Below are positions 25,955 to 34,610 of a stretch of DNA of 46,701 nucleotides, piece by piece. Each line of letters opens with the position of its first letter. The stretch's first letter is position 1. Origin of the DNA: Pseudomonadota bacterium. Its GTDB lineage: Bacteria; Pseudomonadota; Gammaproteobacteria; Steroidobacterales; Woeseiaceae. A program made the position numbers and the translations under genes. The notes below the pieces were generated by a model. That model did not search any database. It had not been told where the DNA came from and worked only from the letters and a program-made list of their open reading frames with translations. The stretch lies in NCBI GenBank assembly GCA_020027645.1, contig JAHKKM010000005.1, positions 1-46,701 on the forward strand, written 5' to 3'.

Positions 25955-26667
25955 GCCCGGCCGAGCGCTACCAAAAGCGCGCTGCCGAGATCGGCGAGCT
26001 GCTGTCAACACGCCCGCTGGTCCGTGCGATCAACTTTCATAACACGTCGCGGGATTCGGCTGAGGTCATCGAGAAGCAGCTCGCGCTTTGCAGCCGACAC
26101 TTTTCGACAGTGACCGAAGACGATCTCGACGCGTACCTGAGTACCGGCCTCTGGCACAAACCGAAGCCTGGAATGATTCTCGCTTTCTACGAGGGATACC
26201 GGAATGGCTACGATGTCATTCTTCCTCTGCTGGAAAAATACCGGCTCACCGGGTGGTTTTTTGTCATAACCGGGTTCATCGACGCGTCACCGGTTGAGCA
26301 GCTGCAGTACGCGGACAGACACGGAATCGGTATGGGAAGCCGTGAGTACGACGATGGCCGGTACGCACTCAACTGGAATGAATTGAAGGAGCTCGACCGC
26401 TCGCATGTCGTAGCCAGCCACGCCCTGAGCCACGAGGAACTGGCACCCATGGATGAAGCAGCACAACTGGCGGAAGTTGTCGGCTCACAGGAGACTTTCG
26501 TGCGCAATCTCGGTCATCCGGTACGCACTTTCGTCTCCAGGGGCGGCCCTGCGTACGGCGACCACCAGGCCACTGACAGGCTGATTGATGCTGCCGGCTA
26601 CCAGTTTGTGGTCTCGAATTTCCGCATCCAGCGCATCAGGGAATGGCCGTCGGCCGCGGCGTCCTGA
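25951..26667 (+). CDS. Polysaccharide deacetylase-like protein, altered active site
   Basis: 238-aa protein with a NodB/CE4 layout. Motif 1 is at residues 79-83 but reads FYEGY in place of the canonical FDDGY, so the catalytic base Asp is Tyr and the metal-binding Asp is Glu. Motif 2 SHALSH keeps both His metal ligands, and motif 3-like SRGGPAYG and the DAAGYQFVVSN end are recognisable. CE4 enzymes remove N-acetyl groups from cell-wall or surface glycans. With these changes the protein may be inactive, glycan-binding or mechanistically different. No signal peptide is visible, and it is coupled (ATGA) to a membrane-anchored protein that might tether it. Confidence 0.7.
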   Translation: MSPAERYQKRAAEIGELLSTRPLVRAINFHNTSRDSAEVIEKQLALCSRHFSTVTEDDLDAYLSTGLWHKPKPGMILAFYEGYRNGYDVILPLLEKYRLTGWFFVITGFIDASPVEQLQYADRHGIGMGSREYDDGRYALNWNELKELDRSHVVASHALSHEELAPMDEAAQLAEVVGSQETFVRNLGHPVRTFVSRGGPAYGDHQATDRLIDAAGYQFVVSNFRIQRIREWPSAAAS

Positions 26668-26740
26668 CGCATCGCTGTCAAACCCAGCGGCCGGATATCG
26701 TGTAATCTACGACCCAGCCGGGAGAGGGAGGGTACAGGGA

Positions 26741-28963
26741 TTGTCGCTGTTTACTGAGTTACGCCGACGCAATGTATTTCGCGTTGCCGCTGCCTACCTG
26801 GTCGTCGGCTGGCTGCTGACCGAGGTCGCAAGCACCTTGTTGCCGATGTTCGGCGCGCCGGACTGGGTTGCCCGTGCCCTGGTCATCGTCATCGCTATCG
26901 CGTTCGTGCCCCTGATGATTTTTTCCTGGGCCTATGAACTCACACCCGAAGGGCTGAAACGCGAGTCGCAGGTCAATCGCGACGAATCCATTACCTGGCA
27001 GACCGGGCGCAAACTCGACATCGTCACCATCACTGCCGTCGTGCTGGGCATTGTGTTCCTGGCCTGGATGCGCCTGTCGCCGGATGTGCCGGCACCCGGT
27101 ACCGACGCTGCGACTGCAGGACCGGTCGAGGCCTCGGTCGCCGTGCTGCCGTTTGTCAACATGTCCGGCAGCGCCGAAAACGAATACTTCTCCGACGGGC
27201 TCACTGAAACCCTGCTGCACATGCTGGCACAGGTGCCGGAACTCCGGGTCGCCGCCCGGACATCGAGCTTCGCTTTCAAGGGGCAGGACAAGGACATTCG
27301 TGAGATTGCTATCGCACTCCGCGTTGCACACGTGCTTGAGGGCAGCGTGCAGCGCGCTGGCGACCGCGTACGCATTACCGCTCAGCTCATTCGCGCCAAC
27401 GACGGCTTTCATGTCTGGTCGGAAAACTACGATCGCACACTCGACGATATTTTCGGTATCCAGGACGAAATTGCGACCAAGGTCGGGAACTCACTGTCCG
27501 ATTCCTTGCTCGGCGTACGCAACAAGGACATAGAAGGAGTTGCGACGAAGAATGTCAGTGCATATGACCTGTACTTGCAGGCGCTGGCGGAACTCGCGAA
27601 AGGATCGTACGGCTCTTTGCAGGAGGCCGAAGGCCTGCTCAAGGATGCCTTGTCCAAGGATCCGGAATTCCTCGACGCAAAAACCGAACTCGCACGCAAT
27701 TACCTGGATCAGATGCTTACCGGGCTTGCCAGCGTTGACGAGGCTGTGCCCGCGGTCGAAGCTCTCGCAGGGCAGGTGCTCGCGAAAAGGCCGGGTCATG
27801 CCCGCACGACGGCGACCCTGATCTGGGCCCGGGACTATCGATCGTTTTTTGCCGGAGACCTCGGTGTCATCGAGACTAGCGTCGACACGCTTCGCGAGCT
27901 CACCATCGCCGAGCCCGGAGAGCTGGAGCCCAAACTGGTGCACGCGCGGTATCTCTCCTTTCTTCGACGGGACGAGGAAGCATTGCTGCAACTTCAGGAG
28001 GCCCGCGAACTCGATCCACTGAATCCGGAAATCTATTACGACATGGGTTTCGTCAACAATCGGAGCCGGGACTTCGAGGCGGCGCGTGCAGCTCTATTGC
28101 GCTCGCTCGAACTCGAACCCGCGCAACCGAATGTTCATGGCATGCTGGGCGATATTGCGCGCGCGACCGGTGACGGAGTCGATGCCCTCAGGCAGGATCT
28201 GCTGGCATTAAAAGTCGATCCGGAAGATCACGAGATACCGGCGCTCGTTGCGCAGTACCTGTACCAGCTGGGGCTGATCGAAGACGGTGACCGCTTTCGC
28301 GCGCGCGTTCACGCAATCGCGCCGACATCGGAGATTGCGCGGCAGACAGAATTACTACGCAGCATCAATGCTGACACGGAAGACCACAGTCTTGCGCTTG
28401 CCCGGCAGGTCATCGAGGAGGATGTCGGCAATCGGCAGGGTGGGTGGGTAACAGCGGCGGAGTACCTGCTCTGGACCGAAACAAGACGCGGCAACGCGCA
28501 GGCTGTGCTCGAGTATTTCGATTCACAGGTGCCGGGCTTCTCGGATTTCGATGCGCCGTCGATTCCACAGAAAGCGCTCGCGGCGCGTACCCGGGCGCTA
28601 GGGGCCTGGCGAGAGACGAAATCGCAGGAGGAGTTGATGCAGCTCGTCGGGAGGGCTTACGCGCCTTTCGAGAAGTCGGGATTCTCCTTTGCTGATGCAC
28701 CACTCGCGCACGTTTCAGTACTGGCACTGAGCGGAGATACCGACGCGGCCATCGAAATTGCATTGTCGGACCTGTTTACGCGAGCGGTAACCGAATTCGG
28801 TGGCTGGCGCCGTTATTTTAAGCAGCCGCACCTCGCTGGCGTGGTCGCCGATCCGCGTGTGCAGGCTGAAATGGCGCGTTGGGAAAAGGAAGAAGCCGGA
28901 CTCCGCGAGGAGCTGCGTGCCTTCCTGAGCAACTACTACAGCTCGGATTCCCGCAGCCTGTAA
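26741..28963 (+). CDS. Membrane TolB-like (FlgO-type) and TPR protein
   Basis: 740-aa protein common in marine proteobacteria, where it is often annotated as adenylate-cyclase-associated or TPR protein. It starts at TTG 26741 (MSLFTELRRRNVFRVAAAYLVVGW) with GGGAGGG upstream; the frame continues upstream without a plausible start. Three hydrophobic segments lie at about 14-36, 45-65 and 92-110. Then comes a TolB-N/FlgO-like domain (about 130-255: ASVAVLPFVNMSG, EYFSDGLTETLLHML, VLEGSVQRAGDRVRITAQLI), then TPR-type helical repeats to the end. There is no cyclase or winged-helix domain. The N-terminal motif occurs in many such sensors, suggesting a scaffold or signal role, but the function is unknown. 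Confidence 0.8.
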   Translation: MSLFTELRRRNVFRVAAAYLVVGWLLTEVASTLLPMFGAPDWVARALVIVIAIAFVPLMIFSWAYELTPEGLKRESQVNRDESITWQTGRKLDIVTITAVVLGIVFLAWMRLSPDVPAPGTDAATAGPVEASVAVLPFVNMSGSAENEYFSDGLTETLLHMLAQVPELRVAARTSSFAFKGQDKDIREIAIALRVAHVLEGSVQRAGDRVRITAQLIRANDGFHVWSENYDRTLDDIFGIQDEIATKVGNSLSDSLLGVRNKDIEGVATKNVSAYDLYLQALAELAKGSYGSLQEAEGLLKDALSKDPEFLDAKTELARNYLDQMLTGLASVDEAVPAVEALAGQVLAKRPGHARTTATLIWARDYRSFFAGDLGVIETSVDTLRELTIAEPGELEPKLVHARYLSFLRRDEEALLQLQEARELDPLNPEIYYDMGFVNNRSRDFEAARAALLRSLELEPAQPNVHGMLGDIARATGDGVDALRQDLLALKVDPEDHEIPALVAQYLYQLGLIEDGDRFRARVHAIAPTSEIARQTELLRSINADTEDHSLALARQVIEEDVGNRQGGWVTAAEYLLWTETRRGNAQAVLEYFDSQVPGFSDFDAPSIPQKALAARTRALGAWRETKSQEELMQLVGRAYAPFEKSGFSFADAPLAHVSVLALSGDTDAAIEIALSDLFTRAVTEFGGWRRYFKQPHLAGVVADPRVQAEMARWEKEEAGLREELRAFLSNYYSSDSRSL

Positions 28964-28997
28964 CGGCCCCGTAACCCGGGGTCTCCCGTTTCGGCAG

Positions 28998-29082
28998 GTC
29001 GCCCGCGTTGCGGGCTCCTACAGATTCTTTCGACCCCAGCGTTTCCGGCAGCACCGCTGTAGGAGCCCGCAATGCGGGCGAC
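28998..29082. repeat. REP-like inverted pair
   Basis: Two 26-bp arms (28998-29023 and 29057-29082) are inverted repeats with one mismatch; the right arm begins CTGTAGGAGCCCGC. Each arm contains its own small palindrome, GCCCGC-GTT-GCGGGC on the left. This is the layout of a REP doublet (REPIN), and TGTAGGAGC-type REPs are common in Pseudomonas and related bacteria. The rest of the 278-base gap (28964-29241) shows no gene. Confidence 0.85.
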
Positions 29083-29241
29083 ATGTCCGGCGAAAACGGT
29101 AAACCGACAAGCGGCGGGTACGCCCGGACCAGCGGTTTCGTTCCGACGAACGGCGCCTTCGAGCCGACGAATAACAGAATTTTCCGGTCATTCCCGCGTC
29201 AGAATATCGACAGTCAGGAATGATTTTTCAGGAACGGGAAA

Positions 29242-29451
29242 ATGGACTCAAACAAGGACAAATCGCGCAATGCGCCGTACAGTGTGCCGCCACAGGTGCA
29301 AATCGACCCGCGCAGCAATGTAAAAATCGTGCAATCGAAGTTCGTGTTTGGTGACGAACTTGCGATCGCTGACGATGATCGTGGTGGCGACCCTTACAAC
29401 AACACCGGGGCGCATTGCATCATCAAGGCGAAAGACATCGCCGGCGAATGA
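29242..29451 (+). CDS. Small hypothetical protein
   Basis: 69-aa hydrophilic product beginning MDSNKDKSRNAPYSVPPQ. There is no signal peptide, membrane segment or family I recognise. The ATG is preceded by GGAACGGGAAA, a moderate ribosome binding site. Composition (Asp/Asn/Lys-rich, one Cys) is plausible for a soluble protein. It converges with the lipoprotein operon across 10 bp. A real gene is likely but not certain. Confidence 0.5.
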   Translation: MDSNKDKSRNAPYSVPPQVQIDPRSNVKIVQSKFVFGDELAIADDDRGGDPYNNTGAHCIIKAKDIAGE

Positions 29452-29461
29452 CGCAATAGCG

Positions 29462-29878
29462 TCAGTTGACATTGTTTCGGACCAGGAACATCGCCTTGTC
29501 CAGCGCGACGAAAAAGTCCTGGTAGGTCTCCGGCTGAGTAATGCCTTTCTCGCCAACCCGCGCGTTTGCCCGCACTGAGACCCGCTCTTCGTCTTTCGGT
29601 GCGACGGTCACTGTCATGCGCATATCAGAGACCTGCAGGCGTGTAGCGGTGACTATGCCAAGGCCCATGTCTGCCTGATCGATGGTGAAACCGAGATCCT
29701 GCAGTGTGGCGATTACCGCACGCATGGTCATGGGCTTGTCCAGTGCATCGTATTCTCTCGTCTGAACGCTGCGGATCTCCAGCGGCGCCGATTCGCCTGT
29801 CAGGTCATACGGAGTCGAAACACAGCCTTCCAACCCCATGAAAATCACACAGCTCGAAATCAATATTGTTTTACGCAT
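29462..29878 (-). CDS. Putative lipoprotein, paralogue of the upstream gene
   Basis: 138-aa lipoprotein with a signal peptide ending in lipobox LEGC (about Cys19). The mature part contains PLEIRSVQTREYDA and IATLQDLGFTIDQADMGLGIVTATR. The same pattern, LEIR-x2-QTR and A-LQD-x2-x-IDQ-x4-LG, occurs in the next gene, so the two are paralogues. Last gene of a three-gene minus-strand operon; its start overlaps the upstream stop by 8 bp. Function unknown. Confidence 0.78.
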   Translation of the reverse strand: MRKTILISSCVIFMGLEGCVSTPYDLTGESAPLEIRSVQTREYDALDKPMTMRAVIATLQDLGFTIDQADMGLGIVTATRLQVSDMRMTVTVAPKDEERVSVRANARVGEKGITQPETYQDFFVALDKAMFLVRNNVN

Positions 29879-30437
29879 TGTCGTTCACCTCTAAATAAAG
29901 GGATTTTGATAACTTCTCGAAAATCCTCTGGTATGCCTCCGGGTTATCGATCGCACTGCGCGACGTTATCTGCGACTGTTTGTCGTACGTGATCTGCTGA
30001 ATCGTTATTCGCGTGACGAACTCGCCTTCAGAAGCGAGGCTCGGCAGCACCACAGTCGTTATCGTTATGACATGTTTGTCTGCAGCGAACTGACTTCCCC
30101 CGCAGCCGCACAGCAAGTCGAGGAGCAGGCGAGTAGTAAACTCGCTGGTCGAATCGGCATCGGAAACCTTGGATGCAGAAATGACCCCGAGCGGCGACTC
30201 GATCTGGTCGATGTTGTATTCCATGTCCTGCAAGGCAGCCGCCGTCGCCGCAAGAATCTCGGCTTCGGAAGTGGCAGTGAAAGTGCGCGTCTGCATGGCA
30301 CGAATCTCGAGCGTACTTTCGGAAAGCCGCAGCAGGTCCGGATTGGGCTGCGTGGCACATCCCGCCAGTGCCAATGCTGCAGTCAGCAGCACGGCACACA
30401 GGCAGGTCCCTTTGTATTGCCGGTTACGCGTGTTCAT
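29871..30437 (-). CDS. Putative lipoprotein (LEIR-QTR family)
   Basis: 188-aa lipoprotein: a signal helix CLCAVLLTAALALAGC with lipobox LAGC (Cys27), then TLEIRAMQTRTFTATSEAEILAATAAALQDMEYNIDQ. A cysteine-containing insert LLCGCGGSQ sits mid-protein and is absent from the shorter paralogue. The C-terminal half (VITITTVVLPSLASEGEFVTRITIQQ) looks like beta strands. It overlaps the BamE-like gene by one base (TGATG) and the downstream paralogue by 8 bp. Likely anchored at the outer membrane; no known role. Confidence 0.78.
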   Translation of the reverse strand: MNTRNRQYKGTCLCAVLLTAALALAGCATQPNPDLLRLSESTLEIRAMQTRTFTATSEAEILAATAAALQDMEYNIDQIESPLGVISASKVSDADSTSEFTTRLLLDLLCGCGGSQFAADKHVITITTVVLPSLASEGEFVTRITIQQITYDKQSQITSRSAIDNPEAYQRIFEKLSKSLYLEVNDNA

Positions 30438-30874
30438 CAGAAGCTCGATGTGTGGTACGAAAAGTCACGAACGCGCTGTGCCTCGTCGAACCGGATGATG
30501 ACAGTCAATGTCCGCTGTGACGTCGACCGTGCACCACCGCTCATTGAGCCGACACCGGCGCCGCCACCCGAGCTGCCGAAGATCAGACCGACCAGGGTGC
30601 CGCTGCTGCGCGACTCGACCACTTCGGTCGAAATCTTGTCGTAGATCCAGCTTTCGCGACGCGTGTCATCCGACGTAACGATGTTGGGTGAGCCGAGAAC
30701 GCTGGCGACGTCGGCAGCTGCCATGCCGATGCGAATTTCCTTCTGCACGGTGCCTACCGTTACCCGGTCGATCTCCTCGGCCCCGCGCACGTCCGCGAGA
30801 TGCTGGGTAGCGCTGCAGCCGCTGATCAGAAGGCTTGCGGACAGAACGGCCGCGATGGTTTTGCTGTTGCTCAT
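30437..30874 (-). CDS. BamE/SmpA-like putative lipoprotein
   Basis: 145-aa lipoprotein starting MSNSKTIAAVLSASLLISGC (lipobox ISGC, Cys20). ATG 30874 has GTGGAG nine bases upstream and is preferred to the GTG at 30889. Residues 45-70, with IRIGMAAADVASVLGSPNIV, match the BamE/SmpA_OmlA fold motif (G-M-x-x-x-x-V-x-x-x-L-G-x-P). A Gly/Ser-rich segment GLIFGSSGGGAGVGSMSGG follows. True BamE is shorter and lacks this insert, so it is a relative and not the Bam subunit. First gene of the three-lipoprotein operon. Confidence 0.75.
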   Translation of the reverse strand: MSNSKTIAAVLSASLLISGCSATQHLADVRGAEEIDRVTVGTVQKEIRIGMAAADVASVLGSPNIVTSDDTRRESWIYDKISTEVVESRSSGTLVGLIFGSSGGGAGVGSMSGGARSTSQRTLTVIIRFDEAQRVRDFSYHTSSF

Positions 30875-30996
30875 TGTCTGGTACTCCACGTGTTATGAAA
30901 CAGGTGGAGCGGACAGTAGGGCGAGCCGGGCGGACGATCCTTAGGACTTGCGAAGGCTTTCCGGATTTTGTCCTGAGGAATTGGTGATGATGTAAG

Positions 30997-31977
30997 TTAT
31001 TGATTCATCTTAAGAATAACTTTACCCCGGGCTCGGCGGCCGGTGATCGAGCCAAACGCAGCCCGGAAATCGTCCAGCGCATAGACTTCGGTAACGCGAG
31101 GCTTGAGCTTGCCGGTGGCGACCAGCGAACCCAGCTCCTGCATATTCTGCAATTGCGCCTGGGAGTTTTTTGCGGCCCAGGTACCCCACCAGACACCGAC
31201 GATCCTGGCTTCTTTCAACAACGCAATATTCGCGGGAAAAGCAGGGATGTCGCCGCTCGCAAAGCCAACCACGAGGTAGCGGCCGTGCCAGGCCAGCGAA
31301 CGATACGCTTCCAATGCAAGTTCGCCACCGACCGGGTCGTAAACGATGTCGGCGCCGTTGCCGCCGGTCAATTCCTTCACCGCATCACGAAGCGATGTTT
31401 TGCTGTAATTGATGGTGGAATCGGCTCCCGCTTCGGTTGCGAAAGCCAGTTTCTGATCGTTACTCGCCGCTGCAATCACGCGCGCACCCATGGCCTTCGC
31501 GATTTCGACAGCAGTAATGCCAACACCACCCGCGGCGCCGAGGACCAGTACAGTTTCGCCGGCGACAAGTTGCGCACTTTGCTTCAGCGCGTGGTAACTC
31601 GTTCCGTAGGTGACACTGAATCCGGCGCCTTGCTCGAAATCGAGCCCCGGCGGCAAAGCCATGACCCTCGATTGATCGACGGCACATTTTTCGGCGAATG
31701 CACCGCCCTGTGGCGTGACGATGACCCTGTCACCGACCGAGTAGCGGCTAACCTTTTCGCCGACGGTGGATACGACGCCGGATGCTTCGTTTCCGGGTAT
31801 AAACGGAGGCTCGGTTTTGACCTGGTACTTGCCGGCAATAATCAGCACATCTGGAAAATTGATTCCGGCTGCGGCTATGTCGACAACCACCTGGTTTGCC
31901 GTCGCTACCGGATCGTCACGTTCCTCGATAACGAGGCTCTCGGGCGGGCCGTAGGCCTTGCAGACCAGCGCCCGCAT
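30997..31977 (-). CDS. MDR-family NAD(P)H:quinone oxidoreductase-like
   Basis: 326-aa zinc-independent medium-chain reductase. The N-terminal GroES-like part has PGNEASGVVSTVGEKVSRYSVGDRV, and the Rossmann part has LGAAGGVGITAVEIAKAMGARVIAAA. Such enzymes reduce quinones or alpha,beta-unsaturated carbonyls, including enoyl-CoAs in some branches. ATG 31977 overlaps the thiolase stop by one base, making it the last gene of the abfD operon. Its job there could be crotonyl-CoA or acrylyl-type reduction, but nothing in the sequence proves that. Confidence 0.85.
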   Translation of the reverse strand: MRALVCKAYGPPESLVIEERDDPVATANQVVVDIAAAGINFPDVLIIAGKYQVKTEPPFIPGNEASGVVSTVGEKVSRYSVGDRVIVTPQGGAFAEKCAVDQSRVMALPPGLDFEQGAGFSVTYGTSYHALKQSAQLVAGETVLVLGAAGGVGITAVEIAKAMGARVIAAASNDQKLAFATEAGADSTINYSKTSLRDAVKELTGGNGADIVYDPVGGELALEAYRSLAWHGRYLVVGFASGDIPAFPANIALLKEARIVGVWWGTWAAKNSQAQLQNMQELGSLVATGKLKPRVTEVYALDDFRAAFGSITGRRARGKVILKMNQ

Positions 31978-33158
31978 CAGGCGATCTCGAACAGCGATGC
32001 TGCGCCCTGACCGCCGCCTATGCACATGGTGCAGACCACGTATCGTGCACCGCGACGCCTGCCTTCGATCAGCGCGTGTCCGACCATTCTTGCGCCCGAC
32101 ATGCCATACGGATGGCCGATCGAGATGGCACCGCCATCGACGTTCAACCGGTCGTTCGGAATGCCGAGCCGGTCACGGCAATACAACACCTGCACCGCAA
32201 ATGCTTCATTCAGTTCCCACAGGTCGATGTCGCCCATTTTGACCCCTGTGCGTTTCAACAACCTGGGTACCGCGAACACCGGACCGATGCCCATCTCGTC
32301 CGGTTCGCAGCCGGCCACAGCCGTGCCGCGATAAATTCCCAGCACCCGCAGGCCTCGTTTCTCGGCCAGCTTGCTGTTCATGACGACGGCGGCCGATGCG
32401 CCATCGGACAGCTGGCTGGCGTTGCCGGCTGTAATGAACCCGTTCTCGCGTACCGGTTTGAGACTGCTCAAGCCATCCAGCGTGGTCGACGGGCGATTGC
32501 CTTCGTCGTGCTCCAGCGTGGTGTCTTTGATCGAGACCTTCCCGGTCTCCTTGTTCATGACGCTCATCCTGGAAGGCAAGGGTACGATTTCGTCAGCCAG
32601 GCGGCCCGCCTTTTGCGCGGCAGCCGTACGCTGCTGACTCTGCAGTGCATATTCGTCCTGCAATTCCCGGCTGACCGAGTAACGGCGGGCGACGACTTCG
32701 GCGGTGTCGATCATCGGCATGTACACGTGCTCGTGCAATTCCAGCAGTCGCGGATCCTTGGCACGAAAGATATTGATGTGCTCGGTCTGTACCAGGCTGA
32801 TGGATTCCAGACCGCCACCGACCATGATGTCCACGCCATCGACAATCACGGTCTTTGCGGCCAGCGCAATCGCCATCATGCCGGAGGAGCACTGGCGGTC
32901 CACGGTCATGCCGGCCGTTGTCACCGGCAGGCCTGCGGCGAGCGCCGCCTGCCGGCCGAGGTTTAGTCCCTGCGTTCCCTGCTGCATGGCGCAGCCCATG
33001 ATCACGTCCTCAATTTCCTCTGGATCGACGCCGGCGCGCAGGACGGCGTGGCGAATCGCATGTCCACCAAGCGTCGGTGCTTCCGTATTGTTGAATGCGC
33101 CGCGATAGGCTTTGCCTATCGGTGTGCGGGCGGTTGAAACGATTACAGCTTCGCGCAT
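31977..33158 (-). CDS. Acetyl-CoA acyltransferase (thiolase)
   Basis: 393-aa thiolase; cleaves 3-ketoacyl-CoA with CoA or runs in reverse. The acylated Cys is C90 in DRQCSSG. Catalytic His is in GGAISIGHPYGMSG, and the second Cys is in CTMCIGGGQG near the end; all are present. ATG 33158 (MREAVIVSTARTPIGKA) is the standard start. It lies 22 bp after the SDR gene and overlaps the MDR gene by one base. In this operon the natural substrate would be acetoacetyl-CoA, giving two acetyl-CoA; chain-length preference is not readable. Confidence 0.93.
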   Translation of the reverse strand: MREAVIVSTARTPIGKAYRGAFNNTEAPTLGGHAIRHAVLRAGVDPEEIEDVIMGCAMQQGTQGLNLGRQAALAAGLPVTTAGMTVDRQCSSGMMAIALAAKTVIVDGVDIMVGGGLESISLVQTEHINIFRAKDPRLLELHEHVYMPMIDTAEVVARRYSVSRELQDEYALQSQQRTAAAQKAGRLADEIVPLPSRMSVMNKETGKVSIKDTTLEHDEGNRPSTTLDGLSSLKPVRENGFITAGNASQLSDGASAAVVMNSKLAEKRGLRVLGIYRGTAVAGCEPDEMGIGPVFAVPRLLKRTGVKMGDIDLWELNEAFAVQVLYCRDRLGIPNDRLNVDGGAISIGHPYGMSGARMVGHALIEGRRRGARYVVCTMCIGGGQGAASLFEIA

Positions 33159-33180
33159 GGGTGTGTCCTTTGGCCGGCCA

Positions 33181-34092
33181 TCACGCCGACAAGTCGATAC
33201 CAAGTTTTGCGGCGCCCTGCATTGCAAACTTGCTCGACTGTTCAAAACCGCTTTGCAGTGCCTTCATGTTCTTGTCATTGCATATGGCACCCCAGGCCGC
33301 TGCGACACCTTCCGCGCTGAGTTTATCCGGATGCAGATTGACGCCTTCGGTCTCGAAAGCCTTGTACACGGCAAAGGAGCCACCGCCGGCACAGAGTACC
33401 GCGCGGCTCGGTGCATCCTGACTCGCCAGGAATACAACGCCGTGACTGACGGACTCGGGCGCCAGCAGGTCGAACACCTTTTTTGTCATCAATCCGTCCG
33501 TCATGGCGGTACCTGCGGCCGGCGCAAGACAGTTGACGCGGATGTCGTATTTCTGGCCCTCGAGGTGCAGAGTGTTCATCAGTCCAACCATGGCCATTTT
33601 CGCTGCGCCGTAGTTGGCTTGGCCGAAATTACCGTACAGACCGGTGCTCGAAGTCGTGAAGATGATGCGGCCGTATTTCTGCTCGCGCATGATTTCCCAC
33701 ACGGCTTTGCTGCAATTCGCCGAACCGATCAGGTGCACGTCGATTACCAGCCGGAACTCGTCCATGGTCATCTTGACGAAAGACTTGTCACGCAGGATGC
33801 CTGCATTGTTTACCAGGATATCGACGCGGCCCCATTGGCTCATGGTCTGCCGGACCATGTTCTCGACCTGCGCGCCGTCGGCTACATTGGCGCCGTTGGC
33901 CATGGCCTCACCACCGGCTGCGCGGATCTCGACGACGACATTGTCGGCGTTCTGCAATTTGCCGTTCGCGTCCGCAAGATCGTTAACCAGTACTTTCGCA
34001 CCGCGTTTTGCGAGTGCCAGTGCGTGGCAGCGGCCGAGTCCGCGGCCTGCGCCCGTGACAATGGCCACCTGGCCATCCATTCTGATAGTCAT
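33181..34092 (-). CDS. SDR dehydrogenase, 3-hydroxyacyl-CoA dehydrogenase-like
   Basis: 303-aa classical short-chain dehydrogenase. Cofactor motif TGAGRGLG (13-20), NNAG (95-98), and active site Ser148, Tyr161, Lys165 (YGAAK) are intact. VLVNDLAD after the second strand and the roughly 300-aa length resemble the dehydrogenase unit of peroxisomal MFE-2, which oxidises (3R)-hydroxyacyl-CoA. Together with the adjacent MaoC hydratase this reproduces the two MFE-2 activities as separate proteins. The acidic residue after beta-2 (Asp38) suggests NAD rather than NADP. Operon spacing is 34 bp to MaoC and 22 bp to the thiolase. Confidence 0.88.
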   Translation of the reverse strand: MTIRMDGQVAIVTGAGRGLGRCHALALAKRGAKVLVNDLADANGKLQNADNVVVEIRAAGGEAMANGANVADGAQVENMVRQTMSQWGRVDILVNNAGILRDKSFVKMTMDEFRLVIDVHLIGSANCSKAVWEIMREQKYGRIIFTTSSTGLYGNFGQANYGAAKMAMVGLMNTLHLEGQKYDIRVNCLAPAAGTAMTDGLMTKKVFDLLAPESVSHGVVFLASQDAPSRAVLCAGGGSFAVYKAFETEGVNLHPDKLSAEGVAAAWGAICNDKNMKALQSGFEQSSKFAMQGAAKLGIDLSA

Positions 34093-34126
34093 GTTTATTC
34101 CTTATTGCTGACGGATTCCGGGGGCT

Positions 34127-34588
34127 TCACCGGACAATGTACATGGACAGTATCTCGGCAACCAATGCGGGCGTGCTTTCGCCCTCGATCTCCACGGTTA
34201 CGGCGGTCTTGGTCAGCCACTGACCCGGTCTTTTCTCTGCCGCCTCGAGTAGCTTCTGACGCGAGCGGATGCGTTTGCCCACCTTTACCGGCGCAAGGTA
34301 ACGCACCTTGTCGGATCCGTAATTGACAGCCATCACCAAGCCCTCCGGAACCATCGCGCTTTGCGCATTCAGGTATGACAGCAGCGACAGCGACAGGAAG
34401 CCGTGCGCAATCGGGCCGCCAAATGGTGTTCTTGCCGCCTTCTCCGGATCGACGTGAATAAACTGGTGGTCGTTGGTTGCATCGGCAAACAGATTGACCC
34501 GTTCCTGGGTGATTTCGATCCACGGGGACGGTTCGAACTCCTTTCCGACCATGCCCGGCAACTCCGATGCTTTAATCGTTTTCGCCAT
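34127..34588 (-). CDS. MaoC-like (R)-enoyl-CoA hydratase
   Basis: 153-aa single hot-dog protein of the MaoC/NodN type. The hydratase-2 motif FADATNDHQFIHVDPEKA supplies catalytic Asp40 and His45, followed by FGGPIAHGFLSLSLLS. It hydrates trans-2-enoyl-CoA to (3R)-hydroxyacyl-CoA. It follows abfD by 22 bp and precedes the SDR gene. Its likely substrate in this operon is crotonyl-CoA. Confidence 0.9.
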   Translation of the reverse strand: MAKTIKASELPGMVGKEFEPSPWIEITQERVNLFADATNDHQFIHVDPEKAARTPFGGPIAHGFLSLSLLSYLNAQSAMVPEGLVMAVNYGSDKVRYLAPVKVGKRIRSRQKLLEAAEKRPGQWLTKTAVTVEIEGESTPALVAEILSMYIVR

Positions 34589-34610
34589 CGCTTGCTCCTT
34601 ATTGAGCGGA

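Noticed and set aside
33112-34326. 404-codon plus-strand frame opposite the SDR and MaoC genes
   Set aside because: The minus-strand genes have intact motifs and operon spacing; this is a shadow.
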